Assembly: GCA_008704415.1 (NCBI GenBank)
Contig: VXIS01000113.1
Coordinates: 1-64,000 of the forward strand
From: Sphaerosporella brunnea
Taxonomy: Eukaryota > Ascomycota > Pezizomycetes > Pezizales > Pyronemataceae
Direction: 5' to 3'
Length of the DNA stretch: 64,000 nucleotides
The stretch's first letter is position 1. The number at the start of each line of letters is the position of its first letter. The notes beneath the pieces are model-generated. The model had not been told where the DNA came from. It did no database searches and was given only the letters and a program-made list of their open reading frames with translations. Made by a program: the position numbers and the translations under genes. Shown one piece after another: positions 10,682 to 20,534 of the stretch.

Positions 10682-11250
10682 GAGTGATTAGCTGTGATGC
10701 GGGGCGCATTCCGGAGCGGAGCCGTGGAGGAGCTTCAGCGACGACACTGCGGAGCGACTGTCCAGCTCTACTATTCTGGAGTGGAGTCGAGGAGGAGCTT
10801 TAGCGATGACACTGCGGAGCGATGTAGGGTGCGGATATGGGTTGAGCGATGGATGGTGTAGGGCTAAGGTGCAGGTTGAGTGATGCTTGATGTACCTAGC
10901 TAGATAGACACCCCAGGTCGAACCCAGAATAGACTTAGACCTCTACATACTACACCCTCCCCTCAAGCGACTGTTTACCAACTCTCCCATCCTCCACCGC
11001 TTCACTACCTCTCCCCACCACCTTGCAACTACCCTGTTTGACTACCTACTGTCCCCCACGTGTTTCTAGCGCTGGAGACCGAGTCAGTGTGCTGTTACCA
11101 GAAACGAATGCAGGGCGGAATGGGCTGTGTCGCAATGAAGTATATTGCGAGATTCTTAGCTAAAATATACACACACTTCGCCCTTATTATGCAATCAAAA
11201 AAAATGAGTGACATTGAAAATATAATGGCGCACCGTGTGGTTGTTCACTC
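10682..11250 (+). mobile_element. Internally deleted, non-autonomous Helitron copy
   Basis: The left part (10682-11079) matches the reverse complement of about 56820-57122: first GAGTGATTAGCTGTGATGCGGG, then with gaps through the CTCTCCCATCCTCCACC and CCCCACGTGTTTCTAGCGCT stretches. The right part (about 11077-11243) matches the reverse complement of 55690-55860, the 3' end of a Helitron-type PIF1 helicase gene. The roughly 1 kb between these parts in the other copy is missing here, so this is a deletion derivative. The junction lies at the shared bases CTGG near 11077-11080. The helicase tail is out of frame and non-functional. Exact termini are not resolved. Confidence 0.7.
10708..10822. 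repeat. Tandem pair of 50-bp units in the Helitron derivative
   Basis: Units 10708-10757 and 10773-10822, period 65 bp. They differ at six sites, five of them C in the first and T in the second, plus one T/A. The bias is what repeat-directed C-to-T mutation (RIP-like) or plain deamination would leave. Confidence 0.7.
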
Positions 11251-11916
11251 GTTGTTCAACATAGAGTAGCAAAAAGCGAAACACCAAGCTTAGTCCATCC
11301 ATTTGAAAAGGCCAGCGCGATTTAGAACGGCGCGTGTAATTCTATACCTGAAAACCGACCTGCTGCGAGACATAGAAACCAGTCCCGATGCACAGCCGGG
11401 GCTTCCAACTCCGTGCTACCATGTATCTCTTCCGGCAACGCAATTCCGGCAAGCCTGTCGCGCTCAGCATGCACAGAATATCCAACTGCACGGAGCGAGA
11501 GTGACCAATAGCGTTGAGGAAATTGAATAGACATTTCTCCACGATGACTCCCGTTTTCAATATCCCCGAACGGCCCGACAAGAAACGTGGCGCATCTTTG
11601 TATGCCATTCTTCTGTTCAGAGCAATACAAACCGGAATAGAAAGCGCACTATTATCTGGGAGTCCTTAGTTCCGTTGAGCGCCTGAACGGGACGCTTCCC
11701 TGACTTCAATACGCGCAGGACCACGCCACGCAAAACTTTCTATTCCGCCGCATTGCTGTAGGCTACAAAAGGCCCGGTCGCCACACACACACACACACAC
11801 CTCCGTACCAACCTCAACGCTCGCCCCCCAGGAGAATCCGAAGCACCGTTTATCCATCACAGCGAAGCAGAGCAAAGCAAAAACAAAGTACATACCTATC
11901 CAAATCGCCAGCAACA
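11251..11916. other. Intergenic, no supported gene
   Basis: Open frames are short and not protein-like. A (CA)n microsatellite at 11783-11801 lies about 115 bp before the 49-aa ORF. Confidence 0.5.
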
Positions 11917-12066
11917 ATGTCGACGTCCGACCAACGCCCGCGCTGGGACTGTTGCAAATGCATGAACGTGACGTGTGGACGGCGCCGCACCGTCTGCCGC
12001 ATTTGTGGCCACACACAGTGCGAGGAGTGTTTGGTCGCGCGTTTTGGGGTCACGCTGCGGCCTTGA
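11917..12066 (+). CDS. 49-aa Cys-rich mini-protein (zinc-knuckle-like)
   Basis: Small single-exon frame with ATG at about 11917 and stop TGA at 12064-12066. Cysteines are at residues 12, 13, 15, 20, 27, 30, 35 and 38, giving CCxC, CxxC and CxxC groups plus one His (H32), a pattern able to hold one or two zinc ions. It begins MSTSDQRPRWDCCKC. A shorter sequence with a similar layout (RWxCxxC ... CxC ... CxxC) is at 53351-53461. The T-rich stretch from 12090 would be its 3' UTR. Below the usual gene-calling size; the regular Cys spacing is the main support. It could also be the last exon of a longer gene. Confidence 0.45.
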   Translation: MSTSDQRPRWDCCKCMNVTCGRRRTVCRICGHTQCEECLVARFGVTLRP

Positions 12067-13570
12067 GGGATTGGGATTGGGTTCGTGTTGGTTTTTTTTG
12101 ATTTTTTGATGTTTTTTTTTGTTGGGCCTTTTTGTGGATTTTGGGGTTTTGTTTTTGGATGCTGGGGAGCCTTTTCCTGCTGGATCTCGCGGATCCGCGC
12201 GCCGCTGGTCGTCCTTTTTTTTTCGTTTTTTTGTTGTTTTTGTTTTTTTTTCGGCTTTTTCTCATTTTTTTTCCCGCGCCGTTCTCGGCATTGCTGCTGC
12301 GATTTTAGTCTACCAAGCCGGCATTTTTCCTCGTTTCTGTCTCTGTCTCAAAATACATATCTTTCCGCCGATATTGCACCATTCAAAGCAGCGAGCCAGC
12401 TGATGGCAAACCTCTATCTAATCTTACCCCTTACTTCAAACAGACACGCGCACAACGCTTCAATTCCCCATCCCCAACCCTCCGTATAACCCCCCCGTTA
12501 CCTACCAGTGGAACACTTCCCGCAGCGGTTTAGAAGCGATTCGGAACCTTAACTTTCTGGAAAACGGCGTTCCAGACAAAATATCTGAATAGAGGGGAGG
12601 GGGGCCTTTCAGACTTCCAGAAGTTCCGACATCTGGAAGAAAATCAAGGCCGCGCAAGGTGACTGGGTAGCCATGAAACATGGGCCGTTGCCCGGTAGTG
12701 GTAATCTTGATCTTGTACCGCAAGGTGTAAAGTCGAAAATCAACCTCACGGGAAAGGGGGGAGGGACCATAACAACGCATCATCATCATCATGAATCGAT
12801 TCTTGGCTGAAGTGTTTTTCCTCACTCGGGATTCTGTGATCGTCTCCTTCAGCTGCAGGAGCGAGAACTGCCGTGCCTTCATCCTCGCACTCCTGTCTAG
12901 TATCGCATAGTTTGCAGTTGAAAGGTTCAATAATGCTACTATGTAGTGCACAAACTCTATCGTCGAACCAATCATACACTATCACCCACTAACCTACCCT
13001 CACCCAAAAGAGAAAAAAACAAAAAAAAAAAAAACCCCCCCACGGGCCACGGGACTTGAACCCGCACCCACGCGGGACCTATTGGCAAGCCAAGGCATCT
13101 CGGTGATGCATGTAAAGCCGTGTGTCTTGGGAATCGCTGAGCTAACTTGACTGAATGTCAAATACTACAAATGCATCTATGAGCGACCACTGACATGACA
13201 CGCCTATGCTAGTCAACAGCAACAAACAAGGGAAGCCACCCCCCAGGCTCTCCCCGGTCTTATGGTTCACGCCGTCTTAGACAAGGTAGGAGCCATCGGT
13301 ACCTCCTTGTGCCAGCAGCTACTCGAACCGAGGCAGCTCCAGGACCGTAACATATCTCAGTGGACCCACTATAGGTGGTTGTTGTTAAGCGTGGCCGTAT
13401 CTTTCTCCTTCTGGTCTTCGGTCTAGCAACTCAATAGTCAGCGAGCAGAGCGCCTCTATCTCTCCACATCCGACGACGAGGCACCAGAATAGGTATTCCC
13501 CCGAGGGCTTACCCCCCCTCGATCACAGGATTCCCCATATTGTGGAAGCACTGATCTAAATAACCCTTGC
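12067..13570. other. Intergenic, T-rich then featureless
   Basis: T-rich 12085-12280 (3' UTR-like), an ATC triplet run at 12778-12792, and A-rich 13011-13036 next to a tRNA-like 3' half. No supported protein gene; the minus-strand frame 12502-12975 has poor composition. Confidence 0.45.
13040..13095 (-). other. tRNA 3'-half-like segment followed by oligo-T
   Basis: On the minus strand this reads as a possible anticodon-arm hairpin (TTGGC/GCCAA), a long variable-arm-like hairpin (CCC GCGT GGG) and a T-arm (GCGGG TTCAAGT CCCGT), then GGCCCGTG, a G run and a long T run. A long variable arm would suggest a class II tRNA (Ser or Leu). No 5' acceptor strand complementary to GGCCCGT was found within about 130 nt upstream on that strand, so an intact gene is not supported. 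Confidence 0.35.
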
Positions 13571-13589
13571 AATGGGGGCGCCGCCACCG

Positions 13590-13870
13590 CTGGAAAATTT
13601 GTTTCGCGGTAATACCTCGTATCATGTTAATCTAGGTAGACGCAAGGTCGCCATATGCCACGCACGAGTGATTACCCTCGCCAACCTGTCCAAACGCACC
13701 GCACAGGCAAGGTCTACTGAAAAAGAAGCCTGGCTGGATAAACACTGCAAGTCCAAGGACTACTTCCGCCGTCGAAAGAAGCCTGATCCTACGGCCTATA
13801 GGTCCAGGAAGGCCCTGGCAGCACGCTTCTTCCAGCTCAGGCTGGGTAAAGCCCCAACGGCGCCGTCCCC
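13590..13870 (+). pseudogene. Fragment of a non-LTR (LINE) retrotransposon ORF2
   Basis: The frame contains ...YFRRRKKPDP... followed by ALAARFFQLRLGKAPTAP. The motif (A/S)RFxQLxxGxxPTAP is typical of the region downstream of reverse transcriptase, near RNase H, in fungal Tad/I-type LINE ORF2 proteins. Homology fades after about 13870 into unrelated Pro-rich sequence, and no reverse transcriptase motif lies upstream in the window. This is an isolated relic, not a working element. Confidence 0.5.
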
Positions 13871-14470
13871 CCTCACCCCACCAAACAAACCGCAAATAAC
13901 TACAAGAATCCCCGATATACGTCGACGCCCGCCAGCGACTATTCCCAGAGCTAATGAGCACTGGACACCCGGTGCGCGCGCTTTGGGATACACACCCTCG
14001 TGAGCTGGGAAACGGCAAGGAGTAAGAAATGCGCAAGCCGGCTGGCTGGTGGGGAATTTCAGCGCTTACTTTGAGAGCGCTCGCTTTCCCGGCGGTTTCA
14101 TGCTCGCTGGTCAAAACTGGTGGATTTGGTGGAGGGTTGGCCCCCTTCGCCTGCTGTGACTCTCGCAGACGTAGACGTAACGCCGTCACCCAGTGGCTTG
14201 GCTGAGTATGCTCCCTGTCGCAGGTATTGTGGGTGCGGCGCCGGGCGCCTGTGAGTGAGTGGATTATGTGATCCTGGGTGAAACTACGTCTTCTGCACAG
14301 GCGGGCTGCGGTGTCTGAAACTTCGTGATCACACGGAGCAGATGCAGCTGTTCCATTCCACGACCTCCTTTTTTGCGTACAAAGTATCCGACCGCAACAT
14401 GTAACAAGTCTATTATCACCACACGCAACGCTTTCCAGATCTCCAATCCGTTCTTAGTCCCATCCAATGC

Positions 14471-15188
14471 TTAAGAGTGGTAAGCATTAATATCCGCCAG
14501 ACCGCCGTACCTAGAACTCGTGAGATCGATGTAGTCCAGGAGGGAAAACGCCACTCACCTCACGAAGCCACCAGCCTTGCTAGCAAGCGTGCACTGCGTA
14601 GCGATCTTGAAGACAGCATCGGCCGCATATACGCAATCGATGCACATCTGCACACCACGATCAGCCTCCGCCTTCAGCTCGTTCCATCAGTCGCAGGGGG
14701 TATACCTTCTTGGGCGTCCAAGCGCAGATATCCGAAGCCGCAGTCTGCTCCACAACCAGCTGCTTGCACGGACCGGGAGGGTTGTTGCAGCACCAGCCCG
14801 GGTTGTACTTGGCGAAGTGCCACAGAGTCTGAGAGACCTTCCAGACATCCATCCAGTGCGGAGAGCCTTCGGTGGTCTCGCAGTGGAGGACACCCGGCGG
14901 CTGGGGAGCGACGAAGGTTGGGGCTGGAACGCCCGGAAGCTTGGGAGCGGGACGACCGGCTGCGATCTCGCTGGCCACGTAGGTCATGTTCAAGGCCGGG
15001 TGGTCGGCAGGGAAGTCGTCGTTGAGCAAGAGGTACTGGATGCCAGTGTCGCTCGTGTGCAAAGTTCCAGCAGGGCCAGAGTAGCCCATCGGGTCGGCGT
15101 TGCCGTTGTCAACGGCAACAGGGACACTGCCGACGGCTGTGAGGAGGGCCGAAAGACCCAGCAGGGAAAGAATCTTGGGGAGAAGCAT
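14471..15188 (-). CDS. Secreted eight-cysteine protein, 203 aa (effector-like)
   Basis: Three-exon model on the minus strand: 15188-14706, 14647-14559 and 14510-14471. Introns are 58 bp (GTATAC donor, CTGAT branch, GCAG acceptor) and 48 bp (GTGAGT donor, CTAG acceptor); phases agree and the total is 612 nt. The ATG at 15188 opens a classical signal peptide (KILSLLGLSALLTAVGS); the frame continues upstream but without an ATG at a better position. The mature part has exactly eight cysteines: one in LHCETT, two in GWCCNN, one in GPCKQ, one in DICAW, two in MCIDC and one in TQCTL, the last three in exon 2. One N-glycosylation site (NMT). The even Cys number and signal peptide fit a disulfide-bonded secreted protein. 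I do not assign a family; a role in host or microbe interaction is inference. Confidence 0.75.
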
Positions 15189-16605
15189 TGAAATTGTGAT
15201 GGGGGTGTAGCAGTGTATGTGATGAAGAATGTGTGGGGAGGGTGTTGTTAGGGGGTGTTGCAGGGAAAGAAAGAAACGGAAGAAAAGTGGGATCAAAGGT
15301 GGGGCTTAAATACTTGGTGTCCGCCAAAATTCTTCCATCCGAGTCACACCCTTTGAAAATACTAGGCTCAAGCCAGTGTGACAATCTCCAGCCAGAATTC
15401 TCACAGGTCCCCCCTCGCATTCACATCTATAAGCAATTCCATGGATCACTCTCCCTATATTATCCCCCAAACCCGCAAGCACAGTAGCTTACATAAAACT
15501 ACTGCCCCGCACCAGATTCAATCACGCTAATCCCCATCGCTACACTCTCGAATTGAAAGCATAGCGGTGTGGGACTCGGATGACACCAATGACAGATCCT
15601 TGGCAGCCATATGTCATGTCAAGTTGTCAAGGCGGAGTTATCATACATACATACGACAAATGCTCTGTCCGACTTGTGCAAGCTTGTGCCTCCCATTGGG
15701 GAACATTTCATCCCTCGTGTCGCGACTTTTACCAGACGTAACATGACAAGACTCGACATGACCGTCAGAACGTATTCCTACTCTCAATGCAGCGACTGCT
15801 CATACAAGCACCTGGAAGTGGCGAGGAGAGAAAGCCACAAAGCATGTATTTACCGATCTGCACAGATGCTACATCGAGCAGATCAAAAACGTTGACTACA
15901 GAGAACAGGGTGCATAAGGCCATTTCACGAGCATTCAACAGAGCAGAGGCGCGGTAAGCAAAAATTGAAGCCCGGTACAGGTGGTCTCGCCGCTTGTGTC
16001 CGTAGGAGAGTATGCGCTCCACCTACGCATGCTAATACACTACGCCTCTCACAGGAAGAACAAAGGGCCAGACACTACCTACCTAGTACCTACTTATCGA
16101 TTGGTATATTATAACTTGCTAAGCAAGCCAAAAACAAATCTTGTTCGAGCGTGTAGCAAAAACTCGTGATGAAAGTACTTATCCATGTATTCCCACGAGA
16201 AAGCCCGGGCTTGAACCCGTATCAATCCAGGGTGGGCAAATAGGTCGAGGGAAAGAAAAAGGTCTCAACTCTAGCTCTACACATTTGAGCGACATTATGG
16301 TCGAAAGCCCTGATCCTTCGCCTTGACAACTCTGACATGGGCATAAGGCGTCCAATTGAATAAGTGTATGTCAAGTTACAGTGATTTTGATTCCTCGGAG
16401 AAGACCGCGTTCTACTCTATATACATGAATCCTCCGCGGCTGCAGAGCCTGTCTACCCCTCTCCCTCATCTTCGTTTTCAAGCCCCGCAATATCAATGGG
16501 CCCAGGTGGACCACAGCCGTGGTTAATGGGCTGTTTTTAACAGGAAAAAGGTAGTAGATAAAAGAAAGAAAGAGGGAGAACTGTATTTATTGAACTTTGA
16601 TCGGG
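15189..16605. other. Intergenic, no supported gene
   Basis: Promoter side of the secreted protein, then about 1.1 kb with only short frames. A T-arm-like palindrome around 16206-16221 (GGGCTTGAACCC) has no tRNA context. Confidence 0.5.
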
Positions 16606-17031
16606 TCAGATGGCGGGAGATTCGTCCTCCTTATATACATCAAGGTCTCCTCCTGAAAGACCAGAAAAACCACCATACTCCCGCGCCTGCTCCTCCGTAG
16701 TATCTAGGTGTTGCTTCCTGTATAAGGAAGCTCTGGTCCTGCGATCTGACCTTCGGCCAGCGCGTATCCGTTGAGCGTGTATTCGATATCGCAATGCGAC
16801 CATTTTGCATTCAGGGGGTTGATAATCTTCTCCGGCGAGCTCGGTACTCTGCCTAGTGCAAGCCAACTCCGTGGCGGCCTGCTGCTGTCGTAGCATGGGT
16901 AGTAATTTGGATCTAAGGATATCGGTCAGCGCCAAAACACCAACCACACAACTGCTCAAAGCCGGAAACGTCGAAAAACGAATGCAAAAGAAAAAAAAAC
17001 GAAGACCAAACAGTGCCCAAACAAATGCCAT
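16606..17031 (-). CDS. Hypothetical 141-aa protein with N-terminal membrane anchor
   Basis: Single-exon frame from ATG 17031-17029. Residues about 4-38 are very hydrophobic (ALFGLRFFFFCIRF ... VVGVLALTD), consistent with one or two membrane segments or a signal anchor. The following 100 residues are hydrophilic, with an Arg-rich stretch (RYRIHAQRIRAGRRSDRRTR) and an acidic Gly-rich tail (GGFSGLSGGDLDVYKEDES). Not recognised; could be a small organelle membrane protein. It runs in the same direction as the 737-aa gene upstream of it. Confidence 0.5.
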   Translation of the reverse strand: MAFVWALFGLRFFFFCIRFSTFPALSSCVVGVLALTDILRSKLLPMLRQQQAATELACTRQSTELAGEDYQPPECKMVALRYRIHAQRIRAGRRSDRRTRASLYRKQHLDTTEEQAREYGGFSGLSGGDLDVYKEDESPAI

Positions 17032-17264
17032 TTTACATTATCAATCAGCTATAGGTAAGGGCAAACGAAAAGCGACAACAAAACTCAGCGCCATTTGTTG
17101 ATCATCCTCCGTCGGTGTGGAAAAAGAAAAAAAAAGAAAAAAATTAAATTTAAGGAAAACTCGAAGAGGAGGGTCGTAATGTATCCGCAGGAATTGATGG
17201 GATAGCTTCCGCAGCAGTGTATCACACTCTGTCCGGATCTATGTCGTCAGTTCGTATGGTGCGG

Positions 17265-19539
17265 TTACTTTCCGGGGGCCTTCCTCTTGTTTCCAGCAAC
17301 ACTCTTAGGAGCGGCAGCGCCAGCATCCTTCGCCTTAGCAGCAGCAACAGCCTTGGCCTTGGCCTTAGCAGCCGCAGCCTTGGCAGCAGCATGCTCCGCA
17401 ATGAGCTTCTCCCTCTCTTCGCGATCGATCTTCTCAAGGAAGGTCTCTTGCGGTGCGGCCAAAGGCCAGAGGTTAGCGACATGGCGGCGAGAAGTTCCAC
17501 GACGGATTTCATCAATGTCGTTCTCCATGCGCTCGATCGTGAGCCGCATATGCTCGTACTGCTTTTCGCGCGCATCGTCACGCCTCTTCAAGAGCAGCAT
17601 CTTCTTGCGGTCGTCCTTTCGCATCTGGAGGTACGCCCAGATCATCTCGTCCTTCTCGTCGGGGTCGTCGGGGATCTGGATAGGCTGGCGTTGATGCGGT
17701 TAGCTTTTATCATCTAATATGAGATGTGCTGGAGATGGAACTTACCGAGCCACATCCGAGCTCCCTCAGCTCATCCTCCCACTCAGGGAGCTTAGGGTCT
17801 CCCTGGCCGAAAGGAGGAGGAGTGAGCCCGATCATGCGGCGTCCAACGGGGAACTCAGGCTCGGTGGGGAGACCGCGACAGAGATGAGGGGGGGTCACCT
17901 CAAACTCGGTACCCTCAGGGTTGGTGTTCCTGGGAGTAGAAGGTTCCGACGAGAGGGTTTCGTTCTCCTCCTCCTCCTCCACCTCCTTCTCCTGCTCGTT
18001 CCAAATCCTCTGATACTCGGCCCTCTTGGCGTCGATCTCGGCCTGCTCCTTCTCCACCCTCATCCTCCAGCCCTCGCGGGCGGGGCGCTTGGGGAGGTCG
18101 TCGCGGTTGTCGCTGGAATCCATGTTAGCGGTGTTTTCGAGGTTAGATGATGTTGTGGTGTTCATGGATGGGATGGTAGTGTTGTCGAGGTTGACCCTGA
18201 TCGTAGGCTGGGTTAAGTAGGGGGTATCATGAGTGATGCTGGAAGCATTGGTCGCGACGCGCCGAGTGAAAATTTGGGTATCAATTTCCGTCATTTCATC
18301 GCTCTCTGTAAACATCATGGTATCCCCGTCTCTGTCAAAGTTCGTGATCGCCTCCTCGCGCAGAGTGCTCTTGGAGGAAAGGCATGTATGATCCTTGGCA
18401 ACGGTGTTCTTAGCCGTGAACAGCGGGTCCGAGCTGGTGCGAGCATCACCGTAGCTCTCCTTGCTGACACGCTTAGACTGAACGCGAGGGTTCGTCGTGA
18501 TGGTCCTGTTCCTGGTAACAGCGGTATCGCCGATATCGTCCTCATTATCCTTCGCTGCTTGCATTCCGCGCTGCTTCGTCGCCCCGGAGGTCTCCTTCTT
18601 CACTTTGACAGCCTCCTTAAACGAAGCCAGGTTGCTGTCGATTTTTCCCAAGGAAGTCTTCGGGAGCTTCGACGGCCTCGGGATCTCCCATTTCATCATC
18701 CGGTCGTCACGCGGAATTTCTTCATCCGAATCCACATTTTCATAGACTTTATTCTTTTTAGCTGCCAATCCCTGATCGCGGAATTGCTTAGACATCGTAT
18801 AGAGATCACTGTCAATCTTCTGGAATCCCGGTGGCTTGAAGATCTTCCTCTTGACCGGCATCTCTCTTCCCCCGATATTCCTCTCGGTAAGCTGCGGTAT
18901 AGAGTGCTTCTCAACCACCCCAACGTCTCCAAAGCCCGTAAGCGGCTGCTGCTCCTCAGCGTTGACAAACTTCCCAGCACCGCGTTTCAGCTCGTCAAAA
19001 TTCCTCAAAGCTGCCTTCATCTGCTGCTCTTGCGTCGACTTTGGCGGCGGGGGCGAGATCATCCTGCTTCTCTGAACAAGCTCCAGATGTCCACGCCGAG
19101 TCGGAATCTTCCTCTCAAACTCACAGTTCGGGAGAGGACCACGTTTAAGCGGTAACTGGCCAGGAACTTCCTCTAGCTCTTCTTCTTCTTCTTCTTTTAC
19201 TTCATCCACATCATACGCTAGCTCTTCTTCTTCTTCTTCTTCTTTTACTTCATCCACATCATACGCTAGCTCTTCTTCTTCTTCCTCATCGCCACCATAC
19301 GCCGACTCTCCGTCCGAAGGCGTAAACTGGCTGATCGGATCCTCGCCGTCCGCTATGCTAGGGAGCCTTGGGATGGGTTTCAAGAAACCGGCACGGCTGG
19401 GACCGGCTGTGCCGAGGTTGCGTCGTCGCTGGAATTGCCGTTTTGAGTTTCGATTGAGAGGCATCCGGTAGGGTGGGAGGCAGGCCACAAGATCCGGATC
19501 GGCGTTTGCGTGTTTTGAGGGGACCCATTTAGGGGGCAT
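17265..19539 (-). CDS. Highly charged coiled-coil protein, two exons, 737 aa
   Basis: Exon 1 is 19539-17746 (598 codons) and exon 2 is 17684-17265; the 61-bp phase-0 intron has a GTAAGT donor, GCTAAC branch and CCAG acceptor. The ATG at 19539 starts MPPKWVPSKHANAD; upstream frame without better support is ignored. The N-terminal third is acidic, with a tandemly duplicated 14-15-residue unit (ELAYDVDEVKEEEEE). The centre is Lys/Arg-rich and disordered. The C-terminal quarter is helical: EGWRMRVEKEQAEIDAKRAEYQRIWNEQEKE before the junction, then a basic coiled coil with an Ala/Lys tail (AAAKAKAKAVAAAKAK). Joining the two frames creates a continuous helical region, which supports the splice. No family recognised; nuclear location would fit the basic tail NKRKAPGK. 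Confidence 0.75.
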
Positions 19540-19712
19540 TGTGGCAGACGCGGTGGAGATGGAGTAAGGATGCAAAAGCGATAGGACTCGATACGAGAGA
19601 TGACGTGATGAAACAGGCGGTGTTTGTATGGGGGGAAGTAAAAGCGATGAAGCAAACAAGCAAAAGGAAAAGGAAATGCGAGAAGCAGACGAAAGAAAGC
19701 AGAAGGGCTTGC

Positions 19713-20070
19713 TTACCCTTGTTCACTGTCCTCCTCGGCGGCGGCCGCACGAGCTTCAAGCTCGTCGGCGATTTCAGCCCATGCGGCGTCGGACGAGCTA
19801 TCCGCCGTGTTAGCATTCCATGCTTGTTTCCTATCGTGACCAGACTTACGCGGGGGCTTCGGCGGGGAGAAGGGAGTGGGTGAGCTCCTCCTCACCCAGC
19901 AGCTCCCGCAGAACCTCCTCCTCGGCTGCGTTCCTGTTGGTCCGGTTGTTAGTATCAGCCGCCCAATATCGAGTGGAGACTTACAGCCGAGCACGGCGGT
20001 TGGCAGTTCGCCGGGCCCGCCGTGACTTCCGGGCCGCATCAGGTGGTGGTGGTGGAGCAGTTGGTAACAT
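19713..20070 (-). CDS. Gene A: 84-aa Pro-leader, Arg-rich, acidic helical protein
   Basis: Three exons: 20070-19985, 19933-19850 and 19797-19713. Introns are 51 and 52 bp (GTAAGT donors; CAG and TAG acceptors); phases 2 and 2 agree and the total is 255 nt. The protein has a poly-Pro leader (TAPPPPPDAARK), an Arg-rich block (SRRARRTANRRARL), then acidic helices (EEEVLRELLGEEEL and WAEIADELEARAAAAEED). The stop TAA overlaps a further GTAAGC donor, so an extended splice form is possible. A decayed copy lies at 25921-26282. The copia element begins about 170 bp upstream of the ATG, so the native promoter is displaced or truncated. Function unknown; the Arg-rich plus acidic helix layout hints at nucleic-acid or chaperone-like binding, which is speculation. 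Confidence 0.65.
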
Positions 20071-20241
20071 TAGGGGAGTTCAGACTGGCGGGTTTTTGCC
20101 TGGTTTTGGTTGTCAAAACCAAGAGGTTTTTGGTACCGAAACCAAGCCCAAAAACCCTTGTGTTGAAAGTTCTCGGCCACAGCGGCATGTTTCCACTCGT
20201 CTTGACAACACGAAGTTCATTGATTTTGCTATCTATGTCTG

Positions 20242-20432
20242 TATTGGAATCAGGTTGTGAGAAGGAAGGAAGATTGCGCTGATGAAAAGAGAGAGAGAGA
20301 GTTGTGAATTAGTGTTTAAGGATATAGTTGATTGAATTCGCTATATGTATGTTGGTGCTGATGCCATAGCGGACGCCGTCGCAATCTACCCTCACTAAAT
20401 ATGACTCCATATTGCACAAGCCCAATTCAACA
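20242..20432 (-). repeat. Copia 3' LTR
   Basis: 191 bp, closely matching 22564-22750 apart from small indels and substitutions (for example TATTGG in place of TGTTGG at the outer end, and TCTACCCTCACTAAATATGACTCC versus a shorter form). On the inner side it is flanked by the purine-rich tract AGAGGGGGTG (minus strand, 20433-20442), which fits a polypurine tract. Confidence 0.92.
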
Positions 20433-20534
20433 CACCCCCTCTTGTGCAATAGTTCCGCGTATTCATCAACCAGCAAAAAACACAGCAAGTTCAAACAACG
20501 TCCACAGCACTCCCTTTTTCGTCGTCAACGTCCC

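Noticed and set aside
16195..16225. T-arm-like GGGTTCAAGCCC on the minus strand
   Set aside because: No anticodon arm or acceptor pairing, and no oligo-T terminator nearby.
18229..19155. 308-aa plus-strand frame
   Set aside because: Antisense to the 737-aa charged protein, whose frame and intron are coherent.
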